Made by a program: the position numbers and the translations under genes. A stretch of DNA of 64,000 nt from positions 93,178 through 157,177 of the forward strand of contig MKVB01000003.1 of assembly GCA_001899085.1 (NCBI GenBank), read 5' to 3'. Within the stretch, counting starts at the first letter, position 1. Every line of letters starts with the position of its first letter. Below the pieces are notes generated by a model. That model had not been told where the DNA came from and searched no databases. It was given only the letters and a program-made list of their open reading frames with translations. Of this stretch, positions 8,987 through 17,654 are shown one piece after another. This stretch comes from Devosia sp. 66-14 (GTDB taxonomy: Bacteria > Pseudomonadota > Alphaproteobacteria > Rhizobiales > Devosiaceae).

Positions 8987-9106
8987 TTACTTCTTCTTGG
9001 CCGGTGCGGCGGTGGTCGGGGTCATCCCGGCGGTGGCCAGCACTTTCGGCTTTTCCTTCTTGGGCTTCTTGGCTTCCTTGTTGGATCTGATCTGACCTTT
9101 GGCCAT
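8987..9106 (-). CDS. small lysine-rich conserved protein, 39 residues
   Basis: Reading the minus strand from 9106 gives MAKGQIRSNKEAKKPKKEKP and then VLATAGMTPTTAAPAKKK before TAA. The N-terminal half is dominated by Lys with paired Lys/Pro motifs and the C-terminus is Ala/Thr/Lys. From memory, short proteins opening MAKGQ-RSN-EAKKPKKEKPK occur in many Rhizobiales, which suggests a real gene. GGAAGGGG lies 6 bp upstream of this ATG; an in-frame ATG two codons earlier is too close to it. Basic, probably unstructured, perhaps nucleic-acid or ribosome associated, but no function is known. Confidence 0.7.
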   Translation of the reverse strand: MAKGQIRSNKEAKKPKKEKPKVLATAGMTPTTAAPAKKK

Positions 9107-9215
9107 CGGCATCCCCTTCCATTGTTGGCCGGCAGCAACTCCGGCAATCACTACATCAGGCTAGAACCAAGGCAGAATCCTGACAAGATCACCGCCCGGC
9201 TCGAGTCCTTGATTT

Positions 9216-9286
9216 GTCGCGCTTTCGAACCGGAAAAAGCCGGTAATCGCCGCCTTTGCGAGGACGGGCCGTTCCTGAAAGCGCTC
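9216..9286. repeat. rhizobial GCGCTTTC palindromic repeat, copy 1
   Basis: GTCGCGCTTTCGAAC at the left and GTTCCTGAAAGCGCTC at the right form the arms of an inverted repeat. Nearly the same arms recur at 62247-62292. Related palindromes, with arms reading GCGCTTTC-AGGAA and TTCCG-TTCGAAAGCGC, are abundant between genes in rhizobia. This copy lies just beyond the stop of the GH25 gene and may serve as its terminator. Confidence 0.6.
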
Positions 9287-9292
9287 CTTCCG

Positions 9293-10129
9293 CTACTTGT
9301 GGCTCTGGCAGCGGCCCTGCGGGCCCAGCCGATCGACGGTCCGCGGATCGCACCCGGTGAGCAGGAACGTCACCCAGTCGCCCTCGGTGCCGTAGAAAGC
9401 ATTGCGATCGACCTCGGTACGAATGCCCGACATGGTGCCGGTCTGCGTCCATTGCCAGAACATCCAAGGACGATCGCCATACCTGGTGTGCGGCTCGGCG
9501 GCGGTCGAGCGCAGCCAGAACGAGGAGTCGAAGTGCTCGCCGGCGAGGATGTCGCGATAGAAGTTCATGTCGGTATAGATGATCGGCACCTTGCCGGTGT
9601 GCCGCTCCATTTCGGCCAGCATGACGCGGACCTTTTCCAGCACGTCGGTGCGGTTGAACTTGTTCTTGCAGCTCGAATGATTGTTCCACTCGAGATCGAG
9701 CACCGGCGGCAGCGCATCGGGATCGTTGGGCACCATCTTCTTGAACCAGGCCGCCTGCTGCGAGGCGAGGCTGCACCAGGTCATGAAATGGTAGGCGCCG
9801 CGCGCGATGCCGGCAGCCTGCGCACCGCGCCAGTTGTCGTAGAAATTGGGGTCGATGTAGTCCTTGCCTTCGGTCGACTTGATGAAGACGAAATGCACGC
9901 CGCCGCCACGGGCGGCGTTGAAGTCGATCCGCCCCTGGTAGCGCGCCACGTCGATGCCCTGGATCGGCAGGCCCCAGGCCCGACGCACGCCATCATGCGG
10001 ATCGTTGTCGCCGGGAATGCCACGATAGTCCTGGGTGGGCGACCGCCCGCAGGCGGCGAGCAGCAGGACGAGCCCGACCAGCAGCAGGGATTTGGCGAAC
10101 GGAAAGGCGGGACGGGCGGCGGCAAGCAT
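9293..10129 (-). CDS. glycoside hydrolase family 25 lysozyme-like lipoprotein
   Basis: The 278-residue protein starts with a lipoprotein signal (LLLVGLVLLLAACGRS, lipobox cysteine near residue 27). The mature domain is a GH25 muramidase barrel: IQGIDVARYQGRIDF, HFVFIKSTEGKDYIDPNF, ARGAYHFMTW, and the catalytic-type PPVLDLEWN with acidic D and E, then PIIYTDMNFY and FWQWTQTG. GH25 enzymes cleave the MurNAc-GlcNAc bond. The lipid anchor points to a role in the cell's own envelope rather than phage lysis; there are no holin or phage genes nearby. It is divergent from the GT2 gene. Confidence 0.88.
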   Translation of the reverse strand: MLAAARPAFPFAKSLLLVGLVLLLAACGRSPTQDYRGIPGDNDPHDGVRRAWGLPIQGIDVARYQGRIDFNAARGGGVHFVFIKSTEGKDYIDPNFYDNWRGAQAAGIARGAYHFMTWCSLASQQAAWFKKMVPNDPDALPPVLDLEWNNHSSCKNKFNRTDVLEKVRVMLAEMERHTGKVPIIYTDMNFYRDILAGEHFDSSFWLRSTAAEPHTRYGDRPWMFWQWTQTGTMSGIRTEVDRNAFYGTEGDWVTFLLTGCDPRTVDRLGPQGRCQSHK

Positions 10130-10294
10130 GCTGGACGTCTGGCTTTCGAGCGGAGATCGGAAGCCTTTGAATCAACATGGGCCGCTTAACGAAACCTTGC
10201 GCTAACCCTTTGTTATTCCAGCATGGTTAACGCGGGTACTGGATTTTGATCCAACCTGTGGATAGCCTCCGGCCGCAATCGGTCGGGGGGCCCA

Positions 10295-11263
10295 ATGCCG
10301 TCAACTGTTTCCATCGTGATCGAGTGGGAAAACGCGCTGCTGTCGGATGTGGGGCGCGCACGCCAGATGCTGTCGACGCTCGGCGAGCAGGCAAGAGCCT
10401 ATGCGCGCACGCACAATACGCGCTTCGAACTGCTGGTTGCCTACGATCCGGGCGAGATCGACATTGCGGTGCCGCGCTTGACCGTCGAGGACGAGCTCGA
10501 CCCGGCCAACTGGCCGGGTGAGGTCCGCTATGTGGCGGCGCCGGGGCTGCACTATTTCGAACAGAAGGACCTGGGTGCCGCATCGACAGGTGCCGAAGTG
10601 GTCGTCTTCCTCGACAGCGATGTCGTCCCCGATGCCGGCTGGCTTGGCTACATGCTCGACGCGATCGACCGGCCCGACGTGCAGGTGGTCGGCGGTCACA
10701 CCTATCTGGCGCAGGACAAGCTGCTCGACCGTCTGTTCTCGGGTTTCTGGTTCTTCGAGCCCAACCCCGGACAGGCCGGCGTCACCCGGGCCGGGCATTT
10801 CTATGCCAACAACGTCGCCTTCAGGCGCGAGGTGCTGGAGCGCCACCGTTTCGGCCACGCGGACAGCTATCGGGGGCAGTGTATCGAACTGGCGCGCCGG
10901 CTCGAGGCCGACGGCATCACGATCTGGCGGGCCGCCGACGCCGCGGTCAGCCATCCGGCACCCGACGGGCTGCGGCACGCACTTATCCGCGCCGTCTGTC
11001 AGGGCCACGACAATGTCTACTGGCGCCGCCGGCGGCCGCTGGGGTGGCTCCATGCCAGCCCGCTGGGTGGCGCAATCCGGCTGCTGCGCAGCATCGGCAA
11101 GAACGGCGCGACGGTGCTGTCCCGCACCCGGCCATGGGGTCTCGACCCGCTGACGGCGGTTGGTTCGTTCGCTTTCGGTGCGGGGTTCGCGCTGGTGATC
11201 TACGGCTCGGAGATCGTCGCCTACTTTGCGCCGGGGCTGATCCGAAAGCACGTCCAGATGTGA
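10295..11263 (+). CDS. glycosyltransferase family 2 protein
   Basis: The 322-residue protein has a GT-A fold: STVSIVIEWENALLSD at the N-terminus, the D-x-D nucleotide-sugar/metal motif in VVFLDSDVVPDAGW (about residues 103-116), and NNVAFRREVLERHRF in the acceptor region. A C-terminal hydrophobic segment (AVGSFAFGAGFALVIYGSE) probably anchors it to the inner membrane. GGGGGG sits upstream of the ATG. The donor sugar and product cannot be deduced, and no polysaccharide genes are near. Confidence 0.83.
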   Translation: MPSTVSIVIEWENALLSDVGRARQMLSTLGEQARAYARTHNTRFELLVAYDPGEIDIAVPRLTVEDELDPANWPGEVRYVAAPGLHYFEQKDLGAASTGAEVVVFLDSDVVPDAGWLGYMLDAIDRPDVQVVGGHTYLAQDKLLDRLFSGFWFFEPNPGQAGVTRAGHFYANNVAFRREVLERHRFGHADSYRGQCIELARRLEADGITIWRAADAAVSHPAPDGLRHALIRAVCQGHDNVYWRRRRPLGWLHASPLGGAIRLLRSIGKNGATVLSRTRPWGLDPLTAVGSFAFGAGFALVIYGSEIVAYFAPGLIRKHVQM

Positions 11264-11637
11264 GCGACGGCGGCTTTGCTCGGCCAGACATAGTTTCGGC
11301 CACCGGGCATCTGGGCTCAACAGGCGCGCGCGTACGGACGACAAGCGGATGTCCAACACGCTATGGGGGCCCCTGACGGGCTGGCTCACCGGGCCCGGAG
11401 AAGCGCTGCAGTCCAATGCCGGGCGGGCGTTTCGGCAGCGACAACGGCGCACAGCAGGCCAGTGACGCGTGAGCAGCTTGTATCGCATGCGCACCGCCGG
11501 GGACATCGGCCCACGATCATCAAATAACCCAGTCCCCATCTTCGGTATTTCGCGTCACTTGCGGCAGACTCCACCGCATGCTTGCTGTATCTTGTCGTTC
11601 TGGCGCACTCGATATTTGGTTGTTTGGGAGGATCGCG
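11264..11637. other. 374-bp gap with no supported gene
   Basis: Short open frames here lack ribosome sites and family similarity. The stretch becomes more A/T-rich after about 11520, in front of the small exported protein, where its promoter must lie, but I could not assign clean -35 and -10 boxes. No repeat or RNA structure stood out. Confidence 0.4.
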
Positions 11638-12156
11638 ATGCGTTTTATTGCGAAGGCGATACTGGTGGCGGTCGTGTCGTCCGGGCTGTCTGCGGCGCCA
11701 GGCCATGCCGGCGAAGCGGAAACTGCTTTGCTGCGCACCTATATCGGGGGCTGGAGCGGTAGCGGTGTGCTGCGTGGTGGAGACCAGCCGGAGGCGTTCA
11801 ACTGCCGGCTGATGGTGACGCAGGGCAGACTGATCAAGATCAACTATGCCGGGCGCTGCAGCCTGGTGAATATGAACCTGTCCGTCTCGGGCACCATCTC
11901 GTTCAACGACGAGGCGAACCGTTATGAAGCGACCATGCGTTCCAATGTCGGCCTCTCCGCTGCCGCGGTGGGATCAAAGCAGGGCAGCAGCATTACCTTC
12001 AAACTGAGCGAGAAGCAGAGCGACCGGGTCGGTACGCCGGTCAAGATCGACTCGGTTCTCCAACTCAGCGGGAAGCAGATTGTTGTCGACTTCACCGTTG
12101 AACTCAATCGCTCGGGACAAACGCTGACGACGACGGTGCCTTTCAGTCGGCAATGA
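11638..12156 (+). CDS. hypothetical secreted protein
   Basis: No family recognised with confidence. The 172-residue product has a clear signal peptide (MRFIAKAILVAVVSSGLSAA, cleavage likely after GHA). The mature part begins ETALLRTYIGGWSGSGVLRGGD and reads as a small beta-barrel with alternating hydrophobic residues; two cysteines (NCRL, GRCS) could pair. Such G-x-W-x-G-x-G starts are seen in small lipocalin-like secreted proteins of Rhizobiales. The start at 11638 is supported by GGGAGG 7 bp upstream. It converges on the LysR gene and stands alone. Confidence 0.68.
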   Translation: MRFIAKAILVAVVSSGLSAAPGHAGEAETALLRTYIGGWSGSGVLRGGDQPEAFNCRLMVTQGRLIKINYAGRCSLVNMNLSVSGTISFNDEANRYEATMRSNVGLSAAAVGSKQGSSITFKLSEKQSDRVGTPVKIDSVLQLSGKQIVVDFTVELNRSGQTLTTTVPFSRQ

Positions 12157-12177
12157 GGTCGGGCCGGTCGATGCCTC

Positions 12178-13107
12178 TCAGCGCGTCTCGAGTTCGGACA
12201 GCCAACGGGCGACCTCATCGAGCAGCCAGGCGCGCAGCTTGCCGATTGCATCGAGACGATCGCTGGAGGCCGGCCAGACCAGGTAGTGCGCGTGCACGTC
12301 GATGACCTCGTCGGCCCACAAGCGGAGCAACCTGCCGGACCGCAGTTCGTCCTGAATGAAGGAACGGCGGGCCAGGAGGATACCCTGCCCGGCAATGGCG
12401 GCCTGCATCGCCAGCAAGGTGTCGGAGAACAGCACGCCGGACTGTGGCTCGACGAACGCCAGTCTGGCGGCCTGGAACCAGGGGGTCCACGGCTGCGCCG
12501 ACTGGCGCAGCAGCACTGAGGTAGCGAGGTCCGACGGCAGCAGCGGCAGCCTGCCGTCGCGATAGTCCGGACTGACGACGGGAAACACCACCTCGTCCAT
12601 CAGATACTCGGCTTTCAGGCCCGGCCAGGCGCCGCCGCCATAGCGGATGGCGGCATCGACGCCATCGCTGGCATCCAGCCGGGCGAGCGCGCCGGATGTC
12701 TGAACCTCGAGCTCGATCTCGGGATAGCGGCGGGCGAATTCATCGAACCGCGGCATGAGCCATTTTGCGGCGAAGGCCGGAAGGGTGCTGATGACCAGCC
12801 GCTCGCGTGCGGCCGTCGCGCCGCGGCGCGCGGGCCGTGCCGCCACCTGATCGAAGGCCCGGTCGAGAACGGTCAGGCCCTGGCGAACCTGCAAGGCGAG
12901 CGCCTGAGACATCGCGCTGGGTTCAACGCCTTTAGGCGTGCGGACGAAAAGCGGGTGTCCGATGCGCTGTTCAAGCGCCCTGATATGCTGGCTCACCGCC
13001 CCCTGGGACAGAGCAAGCTCGTCCGCCGCCTTGGTAAAGCAACGCAGCCGCACCGCCGCTTCGAGCGCGCGCATCGTCTGGATGCTGGGGAGCCGTCTTC
13101 CAACCAT
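12178..13107 (-). CDS. LysR family transcriptional regulator, GcvA-like
   Basis: The 309-residue protein has an N-terminal winged helix (PSIQTMRALEAAVRLRCFTKAADELALSQGAVSQHIRALEQ is the full helix region, about residues 7-48, with AVSQHIRALE as the recognition helix) and an effector-binding domain from about residue 95. The opening matches the GcvA subgroup. It is divergently transcribed from the GST gene with 122 bp between starts, the usual arrangement in which LysR controls itself and its neighbour. Effector unknown. Confidence 0.9.
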   Translation of the reverse strand: MVGRRLPSIQTMRALEAAVRLRCFTKAADELALSQGAVSQHIRALEQRIGHPLFVRTPKGVEPSAMSQALALQVRQGLTVLDRAFDQVAARPARRGATAARERLVISTLPAFAAKWLMPRFDEFARRYPEIELEVQTSGALARLDASDGVDAAIRYGGGAWPGLKAEYLMDEVVFPVVSPDYRDGRLPLLPSDLATSVLLRQSAQPWTPWFQAARLAFVEPQSGVLFSDTLLAMQAAIAGQGILLARRSFIQDELRSGRLLRLWADEVIDVHAHYLVWPASSDRLDAIGKLRAWLLDEVARWLSELETR

Positions 13108-13229
13108 CTGACATTAGTATCACTAATGGCTGCGCTGGAAAAACTATCGTTTGAGCTCGCATGCGGGTTCATCGAGCTTGCGGGCGATCGCAACGCAAGC
13201 AGCGCCATGGCGCCCAGGACATTCACCCG

Positions 13230-13877
13230 ATGTACCAGCTATTCCACTCACCGGGCGCCTGCTCGATGGCTGTTCATATCATTCTCGAAGAGGTTGGCGC
13301 CGAGTTCGAGCTCTTCGCGGTGTCGGTCGCCAATCGCGACACGCAGCGCGAGCCCTACCTCTCGATAAATCCGAAGGGCCGGGTACCGGCGCTGCGCATC
13401 CCGGGCGAAGCCAAAGTGCTCACCGAACTGCCGGCCATCCTTCGTTACCTGGCCAGCCGCTACCCGGAACATGGGCTGGCCCAGACGGGGAACCCCCTGC
13501 TTGAGGCGCGAATCGCCGAATGGCTCGCCTGGCTCAGCGGCTGGGTGCACAGCGTCGGCTATGGGCTGATCTGGCGGCCTGAGCGGTTCGATCCGGCCCC
13601 CTCGCACGCAACGGCCCTGGCGGTGCAAGGAACCAAGGTCATCGAAGCGGCGCATGCCGAGATCGAGCGGGCTCTGGCCGACACCCGCAGCTGGAGCGTC
13701 GGAGAGCGTTTCTCGATCGTCGACCCGTTCCTGCTGGTGCTCTACCGCTGGGGGGCGTCGATCGGGTTCCCGATGAGAGAGCGTTATCCCGGCTGGACCA
13801 GGCTGGCGCAGCTGACACTGGAGCGGCCCGCCGTGCAGCGGGCTATGGCGCGAGAAGGTATCGCGTTTCGGGCGTGA
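13230..13877 (+). CDS. glutathione S-transferase, beta-like
   Basis: The 215-residue enzyme has an N-terminal thioredoxin-like domain starting MYQLFHSPGACSMAVHIILE; S-P-G-A-C-S is the beta-class active-site motif, with Cys/Ser near residue 11. NPKGRVPAL supplies the conserved cis-proline and LTELPAILRYLA the glutathione-binding Ser/Thr position. A helical C-terminal domain follows. An in-frame ATG 69 bp upstream is less likely because the fold begins exactly here. Probable role: glutathione conjugation or reduction in detoxification, under the divergent LysR gene. Confidence 0.88.
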   Translation: MYQLFHSPGACSMAVHIILEEVGAEFELFAVSVANRDTQREPYLSINPKGRVPALRIPGEAKVLTELPAILRYLASRYPEHGLAQTGNPLLEARIAEWLAWLSGWVHSVGYGLIWRPERFDPAPSHATALAVQGTKVIEAAHAEIERALADTRSWSVGERFSIVDPFLLVLYRWGASIGFPMRERYPGWTRLAQLTLERPAVQRAMAREGIAFRA

Positions 13878-13941
13878 CGCGCTGCAGCATCGGTTTCACG
13901 GCCTGTGCGAACGGGACCATGCCAGTCGCCTTCCAGATGTA

Positions 13942-13962
13942 GAGGGCGCCACGGGCGCCCTC
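13942..13962. terminator. hairpin between convergent GST and solute-binding genes
   Basis: A perfect 9-bp stem, GAGGGCGCC and GGCGCCCTC, with an ACG loop lies between two converging stops. It probably works for both directions, though the U-tract is weak. Confidence 0.5.
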
Positions 13963-13990
13963 CACGATGGACGTTGCTGTCGTCGCCAGC

Positions 13991-15526
13991 TTACGAGGCG
14001 CGCGCCTTGAGATAGGCGTCGCCCTGCTTGGCCAGCTCGGTCATGATCACATCGAGCCCGGCCGCGTCGGCGGCCTTCTTCAGCTTGTCGAGACCGGCAT
14101 CGACGTCGCCGACGCCGTAGAACAACGGGTTGGCGTATTGCGTCATCACGTTGTTCATCTGCGCCGCGGCTTCCTTGACCGGGGTCACGTCGGCGATGAA
14201 CGAGGCGAAGGTGTCGAGGGTGAAGTTGTCGTAGTCCTGGGCCCAGCCGAACGCCTTCTTTTCGGATTCGGTCATCGACGAGGTGAGGCGCTCGAGCCCG
14301 GCCCGCCACAGAATGGCGTAGCTGGGGAAGCTGTAGGTGCTGAGCTGCTCGAAGCCGCGGTCGCCCACCGCCTTCCAGTCCGTGCCCTCGATGCCAAGGC
14401 CGACCAGATCGTGGTTCTCCTGCACCGAGAACCAGTCCTGCAGCGCCATGGCGCGGTCGACATCGCCGCCATTGGCATTGACCACGATCATGTTGTCGGC
14501 CTGGAAGGTCTGCACCGGTTTGACGCTGCCCAGCGGCCCGCCGAACGGCAGGACCTGCCCAAGCGCCGCCGTCGGAACCGCCTTCTTCAGACCGGCGAGC
14601 CGGTTGGACTGCAGGCCATCGGTGATCGACCAGAGGCCGGCGAAGCGACCGGCACCGAACTGGCTTTCGATCGTCGCCTGGTCGACGTTGAGCCCGTCGG
14701 CGTTGATGATGCCGTCCTGGTAATACTTGCGGATCTTGCGCAGCGCCTCGACGGTGCCGGCATCGTCCCACCAGGGGATCGGCCGCGACGAACCGGTGGT
14801 GGCGGCATCCTTGTCGAAGTAGAAGCGCAGCCCGGACCCGGCCAGCGAGTACTGCATAGTGTAGGGATTTTCCCACGAGTACTCGTTGAACATGCCGGTG
14901 GGGGTCGCCACCGCCGTCTGCCAGCCGGTCTGCGACGCGAGGGCGAACGGCGTCACCCCCGATTCCTTTTCCTTCACGGCATAGAAGAAGCGCTCGAGCG
15001 TCTGGAAGTCATTGATCTCGGGGAAGCCGAGCTTTTCGGCCAGATCCTGCCGGATGCCGAAATGCTGGATGCGTCCGGCGCTGTTGACCTGCGGAATGCC
15101 CCACAGCTTGCCGCCCCAGGAGTTGGCCTCGATCAGCTTGGGCGCGATCTGCTTTTTGAGGTTCGGCCATTTGTCGATCTGTCCGGTCAGGTCGGCAAGC
15201 GCGCCGCTCTGCTGCAGCTGGGCCATGTTGAGCCACAGCGCCTGCAGCGCCGTATCGAACTGGGCGCCCGCGGTGAACTTCAGCAGCGACTGCTGCTGGG
15301 AGTTACTCCAGGTGATGAACTGCGCATCGAAGGTGAAGCCATGCTCCTCCATGAGCTTGGCATTGGCCTTGTCGAGCACGGTCTTCCAGCCGGTCGGCGC
15401 CTGCGACGGCAAGAGCGCCACCGAGGTGCCGGAACTGGCACCGAAGGCCGGCGAGAGGCCCGAGAAAGCGGTGGCCATGCCTGCCGCCCCGCTGAGGGCC
15501 ATGAAGTGTCTGCGCGAGAGTCTCAT
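13991..15526 (-). CDS. extracellular solute-binding protein of a sugar ABC transporter
   Basis: A 511-residue periplasmic binding protein. It begins MRLSRRHFMALSGAAGMATA, a twin-arginine (Tat) signal with R-R-x-F-M, which implies export after folding. The mature sequence (WDDAGTVEALRKIRKYYQDG, GLWSITDGLQSNRL) resembles large binding proteins of the LplA type that accompany LplB/YtcP permeases and take up oligosaccharides. The start at 15526 follows GAGGAGGAG. It is the third gene of the operon, 46 bp after the YtcP-type permease. No ATPase gene is present, so a shared sugar-transport ATPase is presumably used. Confidence 0.87.
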   Translation of the reverse strand: MRLSRRHFMALSGAAGMATAFSGLSPAFGASSGTSVALLPSQAPTGWKTVLDKANAKLMEEHGFTFDAQFITWSNSQQQSLLKFTAGAQFDTALQALWLNMAQLQQSGALADLTGQIDKWPNLKKQIAPKLIEANSWGGKLWGIPQVNSAGRIQHFGIRQDLAEKLGFPEINDFQTLERFFYAVKEKESGVTPFALASQTGWQTAVATPTGMFNEYSWENPYTMQYSLAGSGLRFYFDKDAATTGSSRPIPWWDDAGTVEALRKIRKYYQDGIINADGLNVDQATIESQFGAGRFAGLWSITDGLQSNRLAGLKKAVPTAALGQVLPFGGPLGSVKPVQTFQADNMIVVNANGGDVDRAMALQDWFSVQENHDLVGLGIEGTDWKAVGDRGFEQLSTYSFPSYAILWRAGLERLTSSMTESEKKAFGWAQDYDNFTLDTFASFIADVTPVKEAAAQMNNVMTQYANPLFYGVGDVDAGLDKLKKAADAAGLDVIMTELAKQGDAYLKARAS

Positions 15527-15572
15527 GTTGGTAGTCTCCTCCTCATTTGGGCGACGTGCGGGCCTGCCGTCG

Positions 15573-16520
15573 TCACCCCTTTGTGGCGCCAAGGGTGATG
15601 CCCTTGACGAAGAAGCGTTGCGCGAACGGGTAAGCGAGCAGAATGGGGCCGACGGTGAGTACCGTCATGGCGAAGCGCAACTGGTAGACGGGCGCCATCG
15701 CGGCCCCGGCCGAGCTCGGCAGGCTCGCCGCATTGGTGACGTTGGAGATGAGGTTCTGCAGGATCAGCTGCAGCGGGAACTTGTCGGGGTCCGACAGGAA
15801 CAACAGGCCGGTGAACCACTCGTTCCAGTAGGTGACCGCGTAGAACAGCCCGAGCACCGCCAGAATCGGCTTGGACAGCGGCAGCACGATCTGGAAGAAG
15901 ATGCGCAACTCCCCGGCGCCATCGATGCGGGCTGCGTCGAGAATCTCCTCGGGCATCTGCCGGAAGAAGCTCACCGTCACGAAGATCAGGAACGGCGCCA
16001 GCATCAACGGCAGGATCATCGCGAACCAGCTGTTGGTGAGACTCAGCACCTGCGTCACCAGCAGGTAGAAGGGCACCAGGCCGCCGTTGAACAGCATCGG
16101 CACATAGGCAAAAATGGTCAGTGGGCGGCTGATGAACGGCAGCCGCCGAGCGATCACCCAGGCGATCGCGGCCGTGCACGAGATCGACAGGATCGTGCCG
16201 ACGATAGTGATGAACAGCGAGGCGACATAGCCGTTGAGCAGCGATTGCCCGGTGAACAGCAACTCGTAGGCCCGAAGCGAGAACGGCTCGGGGAACAGGC
16301 TGTAACCGTTGAGGCCCAGCACCGACTCATCGGTCAGGGAGCCGGCGACGATCATCCAGAGCGGCACGAGGCAGAACAGCCCGAACAGCGTGACGGTGAC
16401 GTAACTGACCGCCGCGAACGGCTCGACGCGGCGTCGGGTCGCCTTGCGGACGGGCTGGCGCTGCGTGCCCGCGTTCGGCGCATCACCAGTGACCGCGCTG
16501 TGCTGGTCGAGGGCACTCAC
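15573..16520 (-). CDS. carbohydrate ABC transporter permease, YtcP/LplC type
   Basis: The 315-residue inner-membrane protein has six hydrophobic segments and a MalG-type architecture. The EAA loop that docks on the ATPase is visible as MPEEILDAARIDGAGELRIFF followed by IVLPLSKPILAVLGLF near residues 188-223. The N-terminal 35 residues are a basic cytoplasmic tail. It overlaps the preceding permease gene by 4 bp (ATGA) and precedes the binding protein. Together they form a CUT1-type importer; the substrate is not evident. Confidence 0.9.
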   Translation of the reverse strand: MSALDQHSAVTGDAPNAGTQRQPVRKATRRRVEPFAAVSYVTVTLFGLFCLVPLWMIVAGSLTDESVLGLNGYSLFPEPFSLRAYELLFTGQSLLNGYVASLFITIVGTILSISCTAAIAWVIARRLPFISRPLTIFAYVPMLFNGGLVPFYLLVTQVLSLTNSWFAMILPLMLAPFLIFVTVSFFRQMPEEILDAARIDGAGELRIFFQIVLPLSKPILAVLGLFYAVTYWNEWFTGLLFLSDPDKFPLQLILQNLISNVTNAASLPSSAGAAMAPVYQLRFAMTVLTVGPILLAYPFAQRFFVKGITLGATKG

Positions 16521-17476
16521 AGGATGCTGCTCTCTTTCTGAAAGCGGCGCTGCACCAGCACCGCCGCAGCCACGAAGACGAAGCCGACGACCGACTGGAA
16601 CAGCCCGATCGCCGCCGTGGTGCCGAAGTCGCCGATCATCCGCAGCGAGCGGAAGACGTAGGTGTCGATGACGTCGGTGGTCGGGAACAGCACGCCATTG
16701 TCCTGGACGATGGCGTAGATGGTGGCGAAATCACCGAAGAACATGCGGCCGACGCCGAGCACCACCAGCACCGCGAAGGTCGGCAGCAGCAGCGGCACGG
16801 TGATCGACAGCGCCATGCGCCAGCGGCTCGCCCCATCGAGCGCCGCCGCCTCGTAGACCTCCTCGGAGATCGAGGTGATGGCGGCGAGAAAGATCACCGA
16901 GGTGTAGCCGCCCAGCTGCCAGACCTTGACGATGGTGAGGATCCACGGCCAGGCGCCGGGCTCGGTGTACCAGCTGACCTGCGGCAGATCGACGACGCTC
17001 AGCAGGTTGTTGACGAGGCCACCGCGCCCGCCGACCCCCGAGAGGATCACCTGCAGCATGATCGAAATGACGATGGGCGAAACGAAATAGGGAAAGAAGA
17101 TCACCGACTGCATGAAGCGGCGATACGGGCCGCCGCGGATCTCGTTGAGCATCAGCGCCAGGACGAGGCCGGCGAACAGCGAGGCGCCGAGAAACAGCGC
17201 ATTGAGGAACACCGTGTTGAAGACGATCGTCGCCGCGTCGCCGCTCGTCAGGAAATAGCGGAAATTGGCGAGGCCGTTCCACGGGCTGCCGAAAATGCCG
17301 TCGCGGATGTTGAAGGCCTTGAAGGCCACCACCAGGCCGACCATCGGGCCGTAGGCGAACACCAAGAACCAGGCAATGCCGGGCAGCGCCAGCAGCAGCA
17401 ACAGCAGGTTGTCGCGCGACGACAATCCACGCCGGCGCGTGCCCGCGCCGGCAGGTCCTGGTTTGGTGACGGTCAT
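16517..17476 (-). CDS. carbohydrate ABC transporter permease, LplB type
   Basis: The 319-residue MalF-like permease starts the operon. Visible elements are LLLLLALPGIAWFLVFAYGP (first helix), the periplasmic-adjacent NFRYFLTSGDAATIVFNT, the LMLNEIRGGPYRRFMQS turn typical of LplB proteins, and the ATPase-docking loop ISEEVYEAAALDGASRWRMA. It is read divergently from the IclR gene across a 178-bp gap that contains a likely operator. Its partner permease overlaps it by 4 bp. Confidence 0.9.
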   Translation of the reverse strand: MTVTKPGPAGAGTRRRGLSSRDNLLLLLLALPGIAWFLVFAYGPMVGLVVAFKAFNIRDGIFGSPWNGLANFRYFLTSGDAATIVFNTVFLNALFLGASLFAGLVLALMLNEIRGGPYRRFMQSVIFFPYFVSPIVISIMLQVILSGVGGRGGLVNNLLSVVDLPQVSWYTEPGAWPWILTIVKVWQLGGYTSVIFLAAITSISEEVYEAAALDGASRWRMALSITVPLLLPTFAVLVVLGVGRMFFGDFATIYAIVQDNGVLFPTTDVIDTYVFRSLRMIGDFGTTAAIGLFQSVVGFVFVAAAVLVQRRFQKESSIL

Positions 17477-17587
17477 CGGTCGTTCTGCCGTGGCGCCAAG
17501 AGTACGCCCACGTCGCCAACGGCGCGCGAGATTGGATGATCGGTCACTGGGCCCCTCCCCGAAGAACTGGAACCGTTCAACACCGTG

Positions 17588-17624
17588 GTTTCTTATTTGA
17601 AACTCGCGGTATCAGATGATAACC
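17588..17624. promoter_or_regulatory. inverted repeats in the IclR/transporter divergent promoter
   Basis: Two symmetrical elements sit side by side: GTTTC (17588-17592) with GAAAC (17599-17603), and GGTATCA (17608-17614) with TGATAACC (17617-17624). They lie between the start of the LplB gene and the IclR gene in the A/T-richest part of the gap. IclR proteins bind such short palindromes, so this is the best candidate for their shared operator. Confidence 0.45.
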
Positions 17625-17654
17625 GTGACGACCAAATGGACAGGATGTCAAGCC

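Noticed and set aside
8273-10189. A 638-codon plus-strand frame across the MarC and GH25 region
   Set aside because: It runs through marC in another frame and antisense to the lysozyme gene; composition is Arg-rich and no domain is visible.
13967-16541. Long plus-strand frames antisense to the sugar transporter operon
   Set aside because: The minus-strand genes have signal, permease and docking motifs; the plus-strand translations do not.
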